Of a stretch of DNA of 64,000 bases, positions 1-10,195 are shown in pieces (position 1 is the first letter of the stretch; each line of letters opens with the position of its first letter). Below the pieces are notes generated by a model that ran no database searches, had not been told where the DNA came from, and was given only the letters and a program-made list of their open reading frames with translations. The translations under genes and the position numbers were made by a program. The DNA is from Chitinophaga pinensis (GTDB lineage: Bacteria; Bacteroidota; Bacteroidia; Flavobacteriales_D; Crocinitomicaceae). The DNA lies in NCBI GenBank assembly GCA_945902745.1, contig CAMDNE010000010.1, forward strand, positions 1 through 64,000. The letters run 5' to 3'.

Positions 1-3000
1 TATATGTTACACCACCAGTTGCCGTTAAAGTCGTTGAAGCACCGATACAAATTGCTACATCAAGACCCGCATTAATAGGTGCATTTGCTAGTATGGTAAC
101 TGTAACAGCATCAGATGCTGTACATCCTAAAGATGTTCCAGTAACAGTATAGGTTGTGGTTGCAACAGGAGAAACAGTAATCGCAGCTGTTAATTGACCA
201 CCAGGTAACCAAGAATAAGTAGTTGCTCCAGTTGCTGTCAATGTTGTTGAACCTCCAGTACAAATAGATGCATCAGGACCAGCACTTACAATAGGTATCG
301 GATTAACCGTTACAATTACTTGATCTGTATTAATACAACCAGCAGCAGAAGTTCCAGTGACAGTGTATGTAGCAGTAGCAGCAGGTGTGAATGCTACGCC
401 ATTTGTTACTCCATTGTTCCACGTATAAGTCGAGGCACCAGAACCAGATAAAGTCACGGCAACACCAGCACAAACAGTTTGATCTAATCCAGCTCCAACA
501 GTTGGAAGTGGGTTGACGGTAATTGTTGCAGGATCGGTATTGGTACAACCAGTTGCTGTAATTGTTCCTGTGACAGTATAAGTTGTTGTAGCAGCTGGGG
601 TAAAAGCTATGCCATCTGTAATACCACCAGTCCAAGTATATGTGTTAGCACCATTTCCAGAAAGCGTAACAGCTGTTCCAGCACAAACCGTTTGATCAGG
701 AACTGCAATTATTGGTAATGGGTTAATAGTAATCACAAAAGTTGCAGTACAAACAGGACCTGGAACAGCAGGTGTTGTATAAGTTACAGTATAGGTGCCT
801 GCAGTGGATGTTGTTAAATTAATGACTCCAGTAGCTGAACTTACAAAAACAAGCCCTGCAGTTGAAGTATATGTTCCTCCAGCAACCCCAACAACAGTTG
901 GAGAAGGATTAGCTCCATTTTTACAATAAGAAGCAGAAGGATAGGTTAATGTTGGCGGTCCTGTAAAAGTGCCAGTTACAGTTTTTGGACAACCGTTAGC
1001 ATCCTGAACTTGGAAAGTAAACACTTGTCCAGCTGTTAATCCATTAATAGCGATAGTGCCACCATTAGAACATGTTGTGTTTCCAAAACTTGCATTCGCT
1101 GGAGTCAAAGAACCAGCGACAGCTGTAAATTGTGAACCATTAATCGCTGGTAATCCACCAGAAATAGTTGCTGTTACAGTTGTACAGTTTTGCACAAAAG
1201 TTGAAATTATTTGTGGTAAATATTGAACAGCGTAAGGCGTTCCTAAATCATAACAAGGAATAGTTGTGTTCACATAGCTATAGGTTCCACTTACAATGGA
1301 ATACATCGTAATCGGAACGTAATAAATAGTGTTATTTGTAAATGTCCCAGCAGGGAATGCGTTTAGCATTCCTTGATCATTCAAATCATTCAAATCATAG
1401 TCACTTACTATTCCCAACAAACAAGGATCATTTGCCACATCTTGCGTTGCAGAAGGAACTAAACCAATTGTTGGAGGACAAGAATAAATCAACCAAGAAA
1501 CACCGACGTTATATGTTGGGCCAGGAGGACTCGTAGCAATTCCAGGTCCAGTCCAGTCATTATTCGTTTGAATATCAATAACATCACCAAAGCATAAAAT
1601 ATAATTATTATTACTGACCCCAATAATATCAGCAGTAAAAGTTCCTATATCCGCAGTACATAAACAAGATATGGGAGATGTGAAATTTATCAATTGTTGA
1701 CACGATGGTGTTGCTGTAAAATAAACTTGAACTGTTGATGCTGACCCATCAGAAATACAGTTTGTAATATTATAATTGTATACTGTTCCGTTTACGAATG
1801 GAGGATTAAAAGTTTGAGTGTATGTTCCTGAACTGTTTGTTACAATAACAACAATAGTCCCAGTTGCAGGAGCATTTGTATAAGAAAAAGTTCCATTAAC
1901 AGGGAAAGTATTATTCGGTTGACAGAATCCAATATTCGTTGTGAAAAGATTCATCAAACACGCACAACTGACACCTGGACCAACAACAACTGTATTAGAT
2001 GTTACACAACCTAAGTTATCCGTTATTGTAACTGTGTATGTTCCTGCAACCAACCCAGAAACTGTATTGCTTGCCGCAGCTGAATTCATTGTTGTACCTA
2101 CATTTGTTCCACTAGAATTAGTCCAAACATAATCCCATGGACTAGCTCCTGTTCCGTGTGTTGCTGTTACTGACCCATTAGCATCTCCTATACAAGTAAC
2201 AGGAACAGCAGCCATTGTAGGAGGTGTACAACATATTTGAATAGCACTGAAATTAGTAGCATTATCATCTGTACAAGCAGAACTTCCCCAACTACCAGAT
2301 TCTCCATCTCCAGATGTGTTCACTGTAACAGCTAAACTTGCACCAGGTGTACAAGCAGCACTTACTGTTTGATTCCAACAAAAAGTCCAAGTACAAGTGG
2401 GGTCGGAACAATAATCACCATAATTGTCACTAGCCACCGTTCCAGGATCCGTATCATCAAAATAAAAGCCTCTACCCCAATTTACTCCATTTACAGTGCC
2501 AATTCCACCTCCATAATACAACCAATTTCCACCAAAACCTAGGGTAGCTGCTGGAACAGTACCTGTTATTGTACCTGTCCATCCTGCACCCATTGTAATT
2601 TGCACACCATGTAACCAGTTAGTGTTTTGTTGCGACCAACCTGTAATTGTATAACAGAATTGAACAACTTGACCAGGCGTATATCCTCCATTAACAGGAG
2701 CAGGCGTTGCTGTTAGTGCAGCAGTCAATAAGCAATCATTGCAATCTGTATCATTATCTACAGCAATTGAAAAATTGTTATCAGTTAAAGTTGTAGTATT
2801 TCCAGTAACTTGAATGTAATAAGTTTGTCCAGGTACAATTTGTGTTACAACTAAAGTTCCACTGCCACCGGCAGGAAGAATAGTACAGCCTCTTCCAAGT
2901 AAATTGCCACATGTCCCACTCCAAAGAGCAACATTAGCATTTGGGAAACTAGTAATGTTAACATTTGCAATTGTTCCAGATGCAACAAAAGAATACCATG

Positions 3001-3263
3001 TCGAAAGGGCAAATGTAGTCATGGTACCTCCAGAACATCCAGATTGGTAGACATATGGATTTTCTGCTGTTGCACCAACAGTAGTTTGATTAGTTAGTGT
3101 TGTTGCAGTTCCATTTTGTAAACCCGTAATACATGCACCTGGTGTAGGCAAAGTCCCTAAACTTATAGCACCGGAACAATTGTCATTGGCAGGTTGAGCA
3201 AAAACACTAAATGTCGATAAAACAGCAATTGAAAGCTGAAAAATTTTGTTCTTCAATATCATG
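1..3263 (-). CDS. Giant secreted Ig-like repeat protein, partial, frameshifted in the signal peptide
   Basis: About 1080 residues are open from 3238 to the left edge, so the C-terminus is outside the window. The N-terminal part (PANDNCSGAIS, then a Cys-rich region) is typical of large flavobacterial surface proteins. The last 230 residues are Ig-like repeats of about 71 residues (DQTVCAGTAVTLSGNGANTY type) at roughly 700, 480, 265 and 50. Export through the T9SS is inferred; no sorting domain is visible. An ATG at 3263, one base after the upstream stop, starts a good signal peptide (MILKNKIF), but that frame stops after 18 codons. The body frame begins at CAG 3238 (QLSIAVLSTFSVFAQ) and has no ATG, GTG or TTG after its last upstream stop until past the signal peptide. 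One extra base in the A6 run at 3239-3244 explains this. It may be a sequencing error, a phase switch or a real mutation. Confidence 0.8.
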
Positions 3264-3264
3264 A

Positions 3265-3657
3265 TTACTGTTTATTGATATTATTATTACGGTAATATTC
3301 TTTTTCTGTAGGATACAATGTGTTATCAAATCCCTTCATTAAATATCCTTCAGGCGAAATTGACCATGTCGAAATGAAATAAATAGAATCATCCCTTAAC
3401 AAGCAACTTGGCGCTATATTTACTTCTGAATCAACAAGTTCACGTCCTGATTTCAATTCAATTTCAGAACCATCATTTAATGTGATTAAATTTCGTTTAG
3501 TTTCAAAATAAGAACCACAAAAATCCGCTGAGTTAAATACAGCAGATATTTGTTCTGATGAGTATTGATTTCCTATTTTTTTTATTTCAAAAGTAGATTG
3601 AGAAAATGCAATTATGCATAGCATCATAAAGAATGATGAGAGTAATATTTTTTTCAT
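3265..3657 (-). CDS. Small secreted protein of unknown function
   Basis: A 130-residue protein with a clear Sec signal peptide (MKKILLSSFFMMLCIIAFSQ) and a mature part of about 110 residues. I do not recognise the family. The mature part has two cysteines, at FCGSYF and SCLLRD, that could pair outside the cytoplasm, and a hydrophilic Asn-rich tail. It lies 16 bases after the 69-residue secreted protein and one base before the ATG of the giant Ig-like protein, so the three are probably one transcript with translational coupling. A role in presenting or processing the giant protein is only an inference from this order. Confidence 0.75.
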   Translation of the reverse strand: MKKILLSSFFMMLCIIAFSQSTFEIKKIGNQYSSEQISAVFNSADFCGSYFETKRNLITLNDGSEIELKSGRELVDSEVNIAPSCLLRDDSIYFISTWSISPEGYLMKGFDNTLYPTEKEYYRNNNINKQ

Positions 3658-3673
3658 AAAATGAATTTTAGAA

Positions 3674-3883
3674 TTAATCTTTTTTGATTATTTCCTCTTT
3701 TTTTTGAGGGGATTCTATTTTTTTAGGACGTACAGGTTTAATACGTTTATCAATTTTATTGACTTTAGAAATGTGTTGCTGTTGTAATTGGGGATTGATG
3801 TTTTCTTGAGTAACAGTCTCTTGAACTTGTCCAATGGAGATTGATGACAAGAATAAAAAACTAAGAAATAAGGATTTTTTCAT
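3674..3883 (-). CDS. Small basic secreted protein
   Basis: A 69-residue protein. The first 18 residues are a signal peptide (MKKSLFLSFLFLSSISIG). The mature 50 residues are Gln-rich and then strongly Lys/Pro-rich (RIKPVRPKKIESPQKKEE), likely without a fold. No family is recognised. It is the first gene after a good Bacteroidota promoter at 3921-3951, giving a leader of about 30 bases, and it precedes another secreted protein and the giant Ig-like protein. The signal peptide, promoter and operon position support a real gene despite its size. Confidence 0.65.
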   Translation of the reverse strand: MKKSLFLSFLFLSSISIGQVQETVTQENINPQLQQQHISKVNKIDKRIKPVRPKKIESPQKKEEIIKKD

Positions 3884-3920
3884 AGTCGTGGCTTCTATAA
3901 TATTTGTTTTAGTCTAGACG

Positions 3921-3951
3921 CAAATATATGAAATGGGTTGCCTTATTTCAA
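3921..3951 (-). promoter_or_regulatory. Promoter of the small secreted proteins and giant Ig-like protein operon
   Basis: On the minus strand a TTG (3951-3949) is followed after 20 bases by TATATTTG (3928-3921), a full match to the Bacteroidota TAnnTTTG -7 element. The start codon lies 37 bases downstream at 3883. Confidence 0.6.
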
Positions 3952-4011
3952 CTTTAATCATAAAATAAAAAACATATCACATCTTTTTTTGTGAAAATAT
4001 AAACAGAAGGA

Positions 4012-4650
4012 TTAATTATTTTTTAATAATTGACCATATTTCTCTTTGAAACGATTAAGTCTTGGACGAGAAACACTTTTTACATAGGGATTATCAGGAT
4101 GTGTTTCTTCGTAATTTTGATGGTAAATTTCCGCAGGATAGAATTTAACTAATGGAACTACTTCAGTAGTAATTTTTGGAAATACTTTATCCTTGAGCAA
4201 TTTTTGAATATATTTTTCGGTGTAATCTTTTTCTTTTGCATTTTCATAAAAAACAATTGATCTGTATTGTACTCCAAAATCAGGTCCTTGTTGATTCAGC
4301 GTGGAAGCATCGTGTGATCCAAAAAAGGCTTCAAGTAATATGTTATAACTCACTTTTGATGAATCGTAATAAATCTTAACTGTTTCGGCATGTTTTGTTT
4401 TGCCAGAACAAACTAGCTCGTATGACGGATTTTTTTCTGTCCCACCAGAATAGCCAGATTCAACTTCTTCAACCCCTTCTATAGATTCGAATATGGCTTC
4501 AACGCACCAAAAACAGCCTGCTGCGAAATATGCGGTTTGAAGTGAATCAAGATTCTTAACAACTTTCTTTTCAGATTTTTCAGAATCACTAACTTGAGAA
4601 CAAGCTGATAAGGCAAAAAATAATAACGGGATTAAACTAAATTTCATCAT
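4012..4650 (-). CDS. msrA: Peptide-methionine (S)-S-oxide reductase MsrA, lipoprotein form
   Basis: Reduces methionine-S-sulfoxide in oxidised proteins. The 212-residue protein carries the MsrA active-site motif GCFWCVEAIFE at about 45-55, followed by GYSGG, SHDASTLNQQGPD and YRSIVFY, all typical of the family. No MsrB domain is fused. The N-terminus is a lipoprotein signal (FFALSACS, lipobox Cys at about 17), so it should be membrane-anchored outside the cytoplasm, where it would repair envelope proteins. It is the last gene after serS, a lipoprotein and a TPR protein, 41 bases from the last of these. Confidence 0.93.
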   Translation of the reverse strand: MMKFSLIPLLFFALSACSQVSDSEKSEKKVVKNLDSLQTAYFAAGCFWCVEAIFESIEGVEEVESGYSGGTEKNPSYELVCSGKTKHAETVKIYYDSSKVSYNILLEAFFGSHDASTLNQQGPDFGVQYRSIVFYENAKEKDYTEKYIQKLLKDKVFPKITTEVVPLVKFYPAEIYHQNYEETHPDNPYVKSVSRPRLNRFKEKYGQLLKNN

Positions 4651-4691
4651 GTTACAATAACGAATTAAGTTGGAAAATGTTTGATTGAAGC

Positions 4692-6527
4692 TTAAAGATC
4701 GTCTTTTTCTTCATCTGATGCGTCGCCGCGAATAGAACGATAACGCTTACGTACTTCAACTGAATGTAAACTTCCTTTAAAATCAAACAACAAAGTTTTA
4801 TAATATTCAGATGCTTTTTCATTGTCGTTCAGATGATTCTCATAAATATCGCCCAATTGAAAAAGAGCGTCATCTGCAAGTATATCATCTCTATAATATT
4901 TTAATAATTCTTCTAAATAGGAAATTGCTTTAGCCCAATCGCCTTGAAGTTGCATTGCTTTAGATTTTCGAATGAGTATCTCATCTCCTAAACTATGGTA
5001 TGGAAAAGTTGCAATTATGCTATCAAATAAAACAAATGCCTCACTGTTCCTGTGTTGTTCAATTAACAAATCACCATTTGCAAACCAAGTCATAGCCTGA
5101 TAATTACTGTCTAAACCAAAGTTGTCTGTTATTAGAATAGACAATTTCAACGCATCATTTGCAATTAATTTTGTCGTAGATTCTTTCAATACTCCTAATT
5201 GTGATTGCGCAAAATCGAATTCGCCATCGTAATAGAAAATACGTGCATTTTTAAATTTCGCTTCGTGTCCGATTGGTTCGAATTTAAGTTCACTTTCGAT
5301 TTGCATATACAGTAAAGAAGCCTCCCAGATATCTCCGTGTAAAACATGAATATCAGCAAGTTGCATTTTTAATTCTGCTTTTTGCATGTCCGTGATACCT
5401 GGAATTAAAAGTGCTTCTGTCAATAACGTAATTGCTTCAGTAGCTTGATTTGCATAAAACGCTTGAATATGACTTAGTTCAATTATTAAAGGAATAGATG
5501 ATCTTTTTTTACCTACACGTAACAATGTTGTTTGATACTCAGATATTGTGGATTGTAATTCTTCCGTCGAATAGTTTCGATTCGTTGTTACTTCTAAAAA
5601 TCGGGTATTTAAAAGTGCATTTTCTGCTTGATAATAGAATAATTTATCATCGCCCAAAGCTGTGACATATTTAAAAGCCTTGCGAGCAGTTTCATATTCT
5701 TTATTTTCCACACACATCTTCCCTAACTCCAAAACACTTCTTCCTTGCTCATTTAATCTTTTATCCATCGCCTGAACTTGTACTAAAGCACCTGTGAAAT
5801 TTTTCTTTTGGATAAACAGCCAAATCAACATTTCAGAATAAACTGATTCTCCAGGTTTCTTTTGAATTCTTTCGATTAACGCGTTTTTCAGGAAATCATA
5901 TTCTTTCGATTCTGAAGCTGTGAAATCAATTTGACGTGCAAGTACTGTTTGAATTGTTGAAGCATAACTGGATTGAAAATCGAGTAAATCTAGATATTCA
6001 CCAATCATTTTTTCAGTTTGACCCATTGCACCATAAAGTTCTGCAAACTGAAAATGTAAAGGATAGGAGTCTTTTAGCAATTTTCTACCTTTTTCAATTG
6101 TTGCGAAGGCTAGATCATTTCTTCCTTTTGACTTAAACGCATTGAATAATGAAATAATTGATGCCGGATCTGGCTCAAGGATATCAATTAAATCCGAGTA
6201 AATTTTTTGAGCTTTATCTGTTTCTTTAGTGTCTTCATAAAATTGACCTAGAAGTACTTTGTATTCTATGTCGTATTTGTTGGCTGAACTTTGTTTTTTG
6301 AGAATTTTTTCTGCCTCCTTCAAATCACCAGTTTGATTTAAGCAATCAAAATAACGGTTGAAATTGAATTTAGAAGGGTCTTTGTCATAAATTTTAACGT
6401 AATACATCTTTGCTTTTTCAAAATCACCATTAGAATAATAATGTTGTGCTAATTGTTGATCCGTTTCCCCTTGCGAAAAGGAAAAACAAGAAATCCAAAC
6501 AAATAAAAATCCTAATAAAAATTTCAT
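4692..6527 (-). CDS. Secreted TPR repeat protein
   Basis: A 611-residue protein with a signal peptide (FLFVWISCFSFSQG) followed by TPR-like helical repeats over almost its whole length, for example YYSNGDFEKAKMYYVKIY near 30-50 and LFQLGDIYENHLNDNEKASEYY near 570-590. Such proteins are usually periplasmic or outer-membrane scaffolds. The partner cannot be read from the sequence. The tail is acidic (DEEKDDL). It sits 29 bases downstream of a coiled-coil lipoprotein and 41 bases upstream of msrA, and is probably co-transcribed with both. Confidence 0.85.
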   Translation of the reverse strand: MKFLLGFLFVWISCFSFSQGETDQQLAQHYYSNGDFEKAKMYYVKIYDKDPSKFNFNRYFDCLNQTGDLKEAEKILKKQSSANKYDIEYKVLLGQFYEDTKETDKAQKIYSDLIDILEPDPASIISLFNAFKSKGRNDLAFATIEKGRKLLKDSYPLHFQFAELYGAMGQTEKMIGEYLDLLDFQSSYASTIQTVLARQIDFTASESKEYDFLKNALIERIQKKPGESVYSEMLIWLFIQKKNFTGALVQVQAMDKRLNEQGRSVLELGKMCVENKEYETARKAFKYVTALGDDKLFYYQAENALLNTRFLEVTTNRNYSTEELQSTISEYQTTLLRVGKKRSSIPLIIELSHIQAFYANQATEAITLLTEALLIPGITDMQKAELKMQLADIHVLHGDIWEASLLYMQIESELKFEPIGHEAKFKNARIFYYDGEFDFAQSQLGVLKESTTKLIANDALKLSILITDNFGLDSNYQAMTWFANGDLLIEQHRNSEAFVLFDSIIATFPYHSLGDEILIRKSKAMQLQGDWAKAISYLEELLKYYRDDILADDALFQLGDIYENHLNDNEKASEYYKTLLFDFKGSLHSVEVRKRYRSIRGDASDEEKDDL

Positions 6528-6556
6528 GGTTAATTGATAAGCAATTATTATACCTC

Positions 6557-7096
6557 TTAATTATTGTTAGATAAACTTAACGAAAAGGAATTTATTTCAT
6601 TGTGTAATTCATTAAAAGTAGTTGATGTCTTTTCTCGTAATGAAATATAATCAGAAAGTAGGATTTTTAATTTCTGCACTTTTTCATTTTCAAATTCGAT
6701 ATAAGTAGCATATTTATCTCTTTCGCCATTTCCTTTTTCGATATCTAATTTTAACTTTTGCAGAGTTTTTTTTTCAATATTAAGATCACTAGATAATTGA
6801 TTAAAAGCTAAATCGAGAATAGTGAATGATTTTCTCATCACATTATAAGCATCCAGTTTTTTTGCAAATTCAAATTCGAGTGTGTCAGATTGGTAATTCA
6901 TTTTAATGCGCGAATCAGTTGCATTTGCATTCGAAGCTAAATCAGAAATTGTTGAGAAGTCATTTTCCGCAAGAATTAATTGAATGCTATCCAATGATTC
7001 GTTCATTTCTTGAATCGACAATATTTGCTCGCCTTTTTTTAAGTCAGTGCAAGAAGACAAACCAATCAAAACCAACAAAATAAATGCAAATTTCAT
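6557..7096 (-). CDS. Coiled-coil lipoprotein of unknown function
   Basis: A 179-residue protein with a lipoprotein signal peptide (FILLVLIGLSSC, lipobox Cys at 16). The rest is predicted helical, with Leu/Lys/Glu heptad-like stretches from about 80 to 165. No conserved domain is recognised. It lies between serS (47-base gap) and the TPR protein (29-base gap). Together with the TPR protein it could form an envelope scaffold, which is an inference from adjacency only. Confidence 0.75.
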   Translation of the reverse strand: MKFAFILLVLIGLSSCTDLKKGEQILSIQEMNESLDSIQLILAENDFSTISDLASNANATDSRIKMNYQSDTLEFEFAKKLDAYNVMRKSFTILDLAFNQLSSDLNIEKKTLQKLKLDIEKGNGERDKYATYIEFENEKVQKLKILLSDYISLREKTSTTFNELHNEINSFSLSLSNNN

Positions 7097-7143
7097 AAGA
7101 TAAAAATTACCTAAAAATACAATTTGTTTTGAATTAAAACACT

Positions 7144-8415
7144 TTAGTTAATTTCAGTAAATCCAGTGAACTTATGCAATACATCAGGAATAAGAATACT
7201 ATTAGCCGTTTGATGATTCTCTAAGAGTGCAGCAACAATTCTTGGAAGCGCCAAAGCACTGCCATTCAAGGTATGACACAATTGATTCTTTTTCTCGCCA
7301 TTTTTAAAGCGCAATTTCAACCTGTTTGCTTGAAATGTATCAAAACGAGATACTGAACTAACCTCCAACCATTTATCTTGTGCAGCAGAATATACTTCAA
7401 AATCATACGTAATTGCTGATGCAAAATTAGTATCTCCTCCGCAAAGTCTTAAAATACGGTACTGTAACCCTAATTTTTCTAGCAAACCTTTAACGTGCTC
7501 AATCATTTCGGTCAATGCTTTGTCTGCGTTATTTGGATGCTCGATACGTACGATTTCGACTTTGTCAAATTGATGTAAACGATTTAATCCTCTCACATCG
7601 CTTCCATAAGAACCTGCTTCTCTTCTAAAACAAGGCGTATACCCAGTAAGTTTTATGGAAAAATTATCTGAAGGTAAAAGTACGTCGCGGTAAATATTTG
7701 TTAATGGAACTTCAGCTGTCGGAATCATATAAAAATCATCTTCTGGCATATAGTACATTTGCCCTTCTTTATCAGGTAATTGTCCTGTCCCATAAGCACT
7801 TGCTTCATTTACCATTAACGGTGGAATGAATTCTTCATATCCTGATTTATCCGCCTCATCTAAAAAGAAGGCAATTAGTGCGCGTTGTAATTTAGCTCCT
7901 TTTCCTCTATAAAATGGAAATCCGGCTCCCGTAACTTTAACACCTAATTCGAAGTCAATTAGGTCATATTTCTTGGCTAAATCCCAATGTGGTAAAGCTG
8001 CGAAACTGAAAACAGGTGCAGTTCCATGTTCAAAAACAGTTTCATTGTCCAATTCACTCTTGCCACTTTTAACAAGTTCGTTTGGTACATTTGGAATAGT
8101 ATATAAAAGTTGTGTTATTTCTTTTTCATAAATATCAACTTTAGCCTTTAATTCACTTTCAACTACTTTAAGTTTCGTTGTTTTTTCTTTGGCAATGATC
8201 GCATCATTTTGTTTTCCTTGTTTGAAAAGATCTCCAATTTCTTTCGCATATTGATTCAATTCTGCAGAAGTAGTTTCTAATTCAGTTTTAGAGGCTCTCC
8301 AATTTTGATCTGTTTCGAGAATTTTATTGAGCGTCTCTGTAGCATCAATATTTCTTTTTTTAAGCCCTTCAATAATGGCTTCTTTTTCGTTTCGAATACG
8401 TGTAATCTCGAGCAT
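7144..8415 (-). CDS. serS: Serine--tRNA ligase
   Basis: Charges tRNA(Ser), and tRNA(Sec) where present, with serine in the cytoplasm. The 423 residues are the usual length. Residues 1-105 form the long antiparallel coiled-coil arm that binds the tRNA variable arm (MLEITRIRNEKEAIIEGLKKR). The class II catalytic core follows, with motif 2 at TPCFRREAGSYGSDVRGLNR (about 260-280) and motif 3 at LNGSALALPRIVAALLENHQ near the C-terminus. It is the first gene of a probable four-gene minus-strand run ending in msrA. I see no clear consensus promoter in the short upstream gap. Confidence 0.97.
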   Translation of the reverse strand: MLEITRIRNEKEAIIEGLKKRNIDATETLNKILETDQNWRASKTELETTSAELNQYAKEIGDLFKQGKQNDAIIAKEKTTKLKVVESELKAKVDIYEKEITQLLYTIPNVPNELVKSGKSELDNETVFEHGTAPVFSFAALPHWDLAKKYDLIDFELGVKVTGAGFPFYRGKGAKLQRALIAFFLDEADKSGYEEFIPPLMVNEASAYGTGQLPDKEGQMYYMPEDDFYMIPTAEVPLTNIYRDVLLPSDNFSIKLTGYTPCFRREAGSYGSDVRGLNRLHQFDKVEIVRIEHPNNADKALTEMIEHVKGLLEKLGLQYRILRLCGGDTNFASAITYDFEVYSAAQDKWLEVSSVSRFDTFQANRLKLRFKNGEKKNQLCHTLNGSALALPRIVAALLENHQTANSILIPDVLHKFTGFTEIN

Positions 8416-8512
8416 TATACTTTGTTTTTGTGTTGCGAATTTAATAATTAATTAGGACTTCTCCTTGGCATTAAATTCAATTTAATTTTTATACTTTTTC
8501 AAAATGTGAAAG

Positions 8513-8543
8513 AAAAAAAAAGGCGAACATAACTGCTCGCCTT
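8513..8543 (-). terminator. Rho-independent terminator after rpmA
   Basis: On the minus strand, AAGGCGA pairs with TCGCCTT across a 10-base loop and is followed by a run of about nine T. It starts 21 bases after the rpmA stop codon, so it ends the rplU-rpmA transcript ahead of serS. Confidence 0.85.
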
Positions 8544-8564
8544 AATAATCATATGTGCATTCAA

Positions 8565-8834
8565 TTATGCTTCAGCTGTCTCAAAAGGGATAACTGATAC
8601 AAACGAACGATTTTCTTTTTTTCTACGGAATTCTACTAATCCATCTGTCAAAGCATATAAAGTATGGTCTTTACCAATACCTACATTTTGACCTGGGTGA
8701 TGATGCGTTCCTCTTTGACGAATAATGATGTTACCTGCAATTGCAGCTTGACCTCCAAAGATCTTAACACCAAGTCTCTTGCTATGAGATTCACGACCAT
8801 TTTTCGAACTACCAGCTCCTTTTTTGTGTGCCAT
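8565..8834 (-). CDS. rpmA: Large ribosomal subunit protein bL27
   Basis: Basic 50S subunit protein near the peptidyl-transferase centre. The 89-residue sequence has the family start [20 protein letters not shown] and the conserved [14 protein letters not shown] segment. The N-terminus begins directly with the mature AHKKG form, without the cleavable extension found in Firmicutes. It lies 40 bases after rplU in the standard rplU-rpmA pair and is followed by a strong terminator. Confidence 0.97.
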   Translation of the reverse strand: MAHKKGAGSSKNGRESHSKRLGVKIFGGQAAIAGNIIIRQRGTHHHPGQNVGIGKDHTLYALTDGLVEFRRKKENRSFVSVIPFETAEA

Positions 8835-8874
8835 TGTTTCTAAATTTTATTCCAAATAGATTGGAAAGTTTTTA

Positions 8875-9186
8875 TTAAGCTTTAATGTTTTTAATGGTAA
8901 TCGCCGTAAAGCTTTGACGGTGTCCATTTTTCTTTTTATAACCTTTTCTTCTTTTCTTTCTGAAAACGATTACTTTGTCACCTTTCACATGATCAATGAC
9001 TTCTGCAGTTACCGAAGCACCTGCTATAGCTGGGGCGCCAACTGTGATCTTTCCTCCGTCTTCAACTAAAAGAACACGATCAAAACTAAGTTTTGAACCT
9101 GCCTCAGCTGCTAAACGGTGTACAAAGATCTTTTGGTCTTTTTGCACTTTAAATTGCTGCCCTGCTATCTCTACGATTGCGTACAT
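8875..9186 (-). CDS. rplU: Large ribosomal subunit protein bL21
   Basis: 50S protein that binds 23S rRNA. The 103 residues match the family length and start ([14 protein letters not shown]). The C-terminal basic segment [20 protein letters not shown] is the typical rRNA-binding tail. It is the first gene of rplU-rpmA. A promoter with perfect N19 spacing lies at 9227-9256, giving a leader of about 35 bases. Confidence 0.97.
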   Translation of the reverse strand: MYAIVEIAGQQFKVQKDQKIFVHRLAAEAGSKLSFDRVLLVEDGGKITVGAPAIAGASVTAEVIDHVKGDKVIVFRKKRRKGYKKKNGHRQSFTAITIKNIKA

Positions 9187-9226
9187 ATAGCTTGTTTTTA
9201 TTGTTATTAACCCAAAAATTGGATGG

Positions 9227-9256
9227 CAAAGATAGAAAAAATACTTTTCAACACAA
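9227..9256 (-). promoter_or_regulatory. Promoter of rplU-rpmA
   Basis: On the minus strand TTG (9256-9254), a 19-base spacer and TATCTTTG (9234-9227) match the Bacteroidota housekeeping sigma consensus exactly. The start codon of rplU follows 40 bases downstream. Confidence 0.75.
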
Positions 9257-9268
9257 GTCTGTTGGAGA

Positions 9269-10195
9269 TTATTTTTTAAAATTTAATATTTGTTGCCTCA
9301 AATACGGCCAGTAATTGGCAATAAATACACCAATCAATACGATTCCCATAGCCCCAATTTGACTCCAACCAATGTATTCTTGAAAATAAACGCCAATGAC
9401 GACAGCAACAATTGGGATGAAATAAGTAACACTGCTTGCAAATAAAGCCGAAGAATAACTTATTACTTGGTTGAAGACGATGACAGCCAAAGCAGTTCCG
9501 AATACTGCTAAAATGGCTATATAGCCCAATCCATCGAAAGCATGTTTGTTCGTTTTTAATGTTTCCCATGTCCCAAAATGAACATTTGCAAAAAACGCTG
9601 GAATCAAAACAATAAAAAATGCTAAAGATGTTATTTCAATTGCTTTGAACATTTGTAATGTGTGTTTTATAGTATTCAAACTTATTGCATATAAAAGAGT
9701 TGCCAAAACAATGGCGAAAATATGATACCAATTTCCAGTTAATGACAAATCTTTCCCTGCAATCATTAATAATACAATTCCAATAGTGCCAATAACAACT
9801 CCTATGATTTGAATAAGTGAAAGTCGAATTTTAAAAACAAAGAATCCGATAAGTATTGTAAAGATTGGGGTAAAGCTATTCAGCATCCCTGCAAAACCAG
9901 ATGAAAGACCTGTTTCTGCATAAGTAAATAAAAACGCTGGAAAAAAGTTGCCTGAAAACCCAACAATTGCAAGCATAAAAAATTGCTTCCATGTTTTGAT
10001 TTTCTTTAAACTAAATAGTGCAAAAGGCACTAAAACTAACCCTGCAATTAACATTCTTAACGCGCCTACTTGGCCATCTGAAAAGATCAATTCGCCGTCG
10101 GTTGTGTACATTCCTTTTTTCATTAAAATAAATGAGCTTCCCCATACACACGAAAGTAAAATCAATAAGAGCCAACCTTTCATTTCTTTAGTCAT
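9269..10195 (-). CDS. DMT-superfamily (EamA) transporter
   Basis: A 308-residue inner-membrane protein of the drug/metabolite transporter type, with two EamA repeats of about five membrane helices each. The first helix contains the typical [11 protein letters not shown], and the loop [16 protein letters not shown] marks the end of the first repeat. The second repeat ([12 protein letters not shown], then [16 protein letters not shown]) ends in a short basic tail. The substrate is unknown; relatives export amino acids or metabolites. A TAATTTTG element lies only four bases before the ATG (10200-10207), so the mRNA may be leaderless. Confidence 0.88.
   Translation of the reverse strand: MTKEMKGWLLLILLSCVWGSSFILMKKGMYTTDGELIFSDGQVGALRMLIAGLVLVPFALFSLKKIKTWKQFFMLAIVGFSGNFFPAFLFTYAETGLSSGFAGMLNSFTPIFTILIGFFVFKIRLSLIQIIGVVIGTIGIVLLMIAGKDLSLTGNWYHIFAIVLATLLYAISLNTIKHTLQMFKAIEITSLAFFIVLIPAFFANVHFGTWETLKTNKHAFDGLGYIAILAVFGTALAVIVFNQVISYSSALFASSVTYFIPIVAVVIGVYFQEYIGWSQIGAMGIVLIGVFIANYWPYLRQQILNFKK

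Noticed and set aside
330-635. A Cys/Trp/Tyr-rich open frame on the minus strand.
   Set aside because: It is a shifted reading of the Thr/Val/Gly-rich Ig-like repeats of the giant protein, which is open in the correct frame through the whole stretch.
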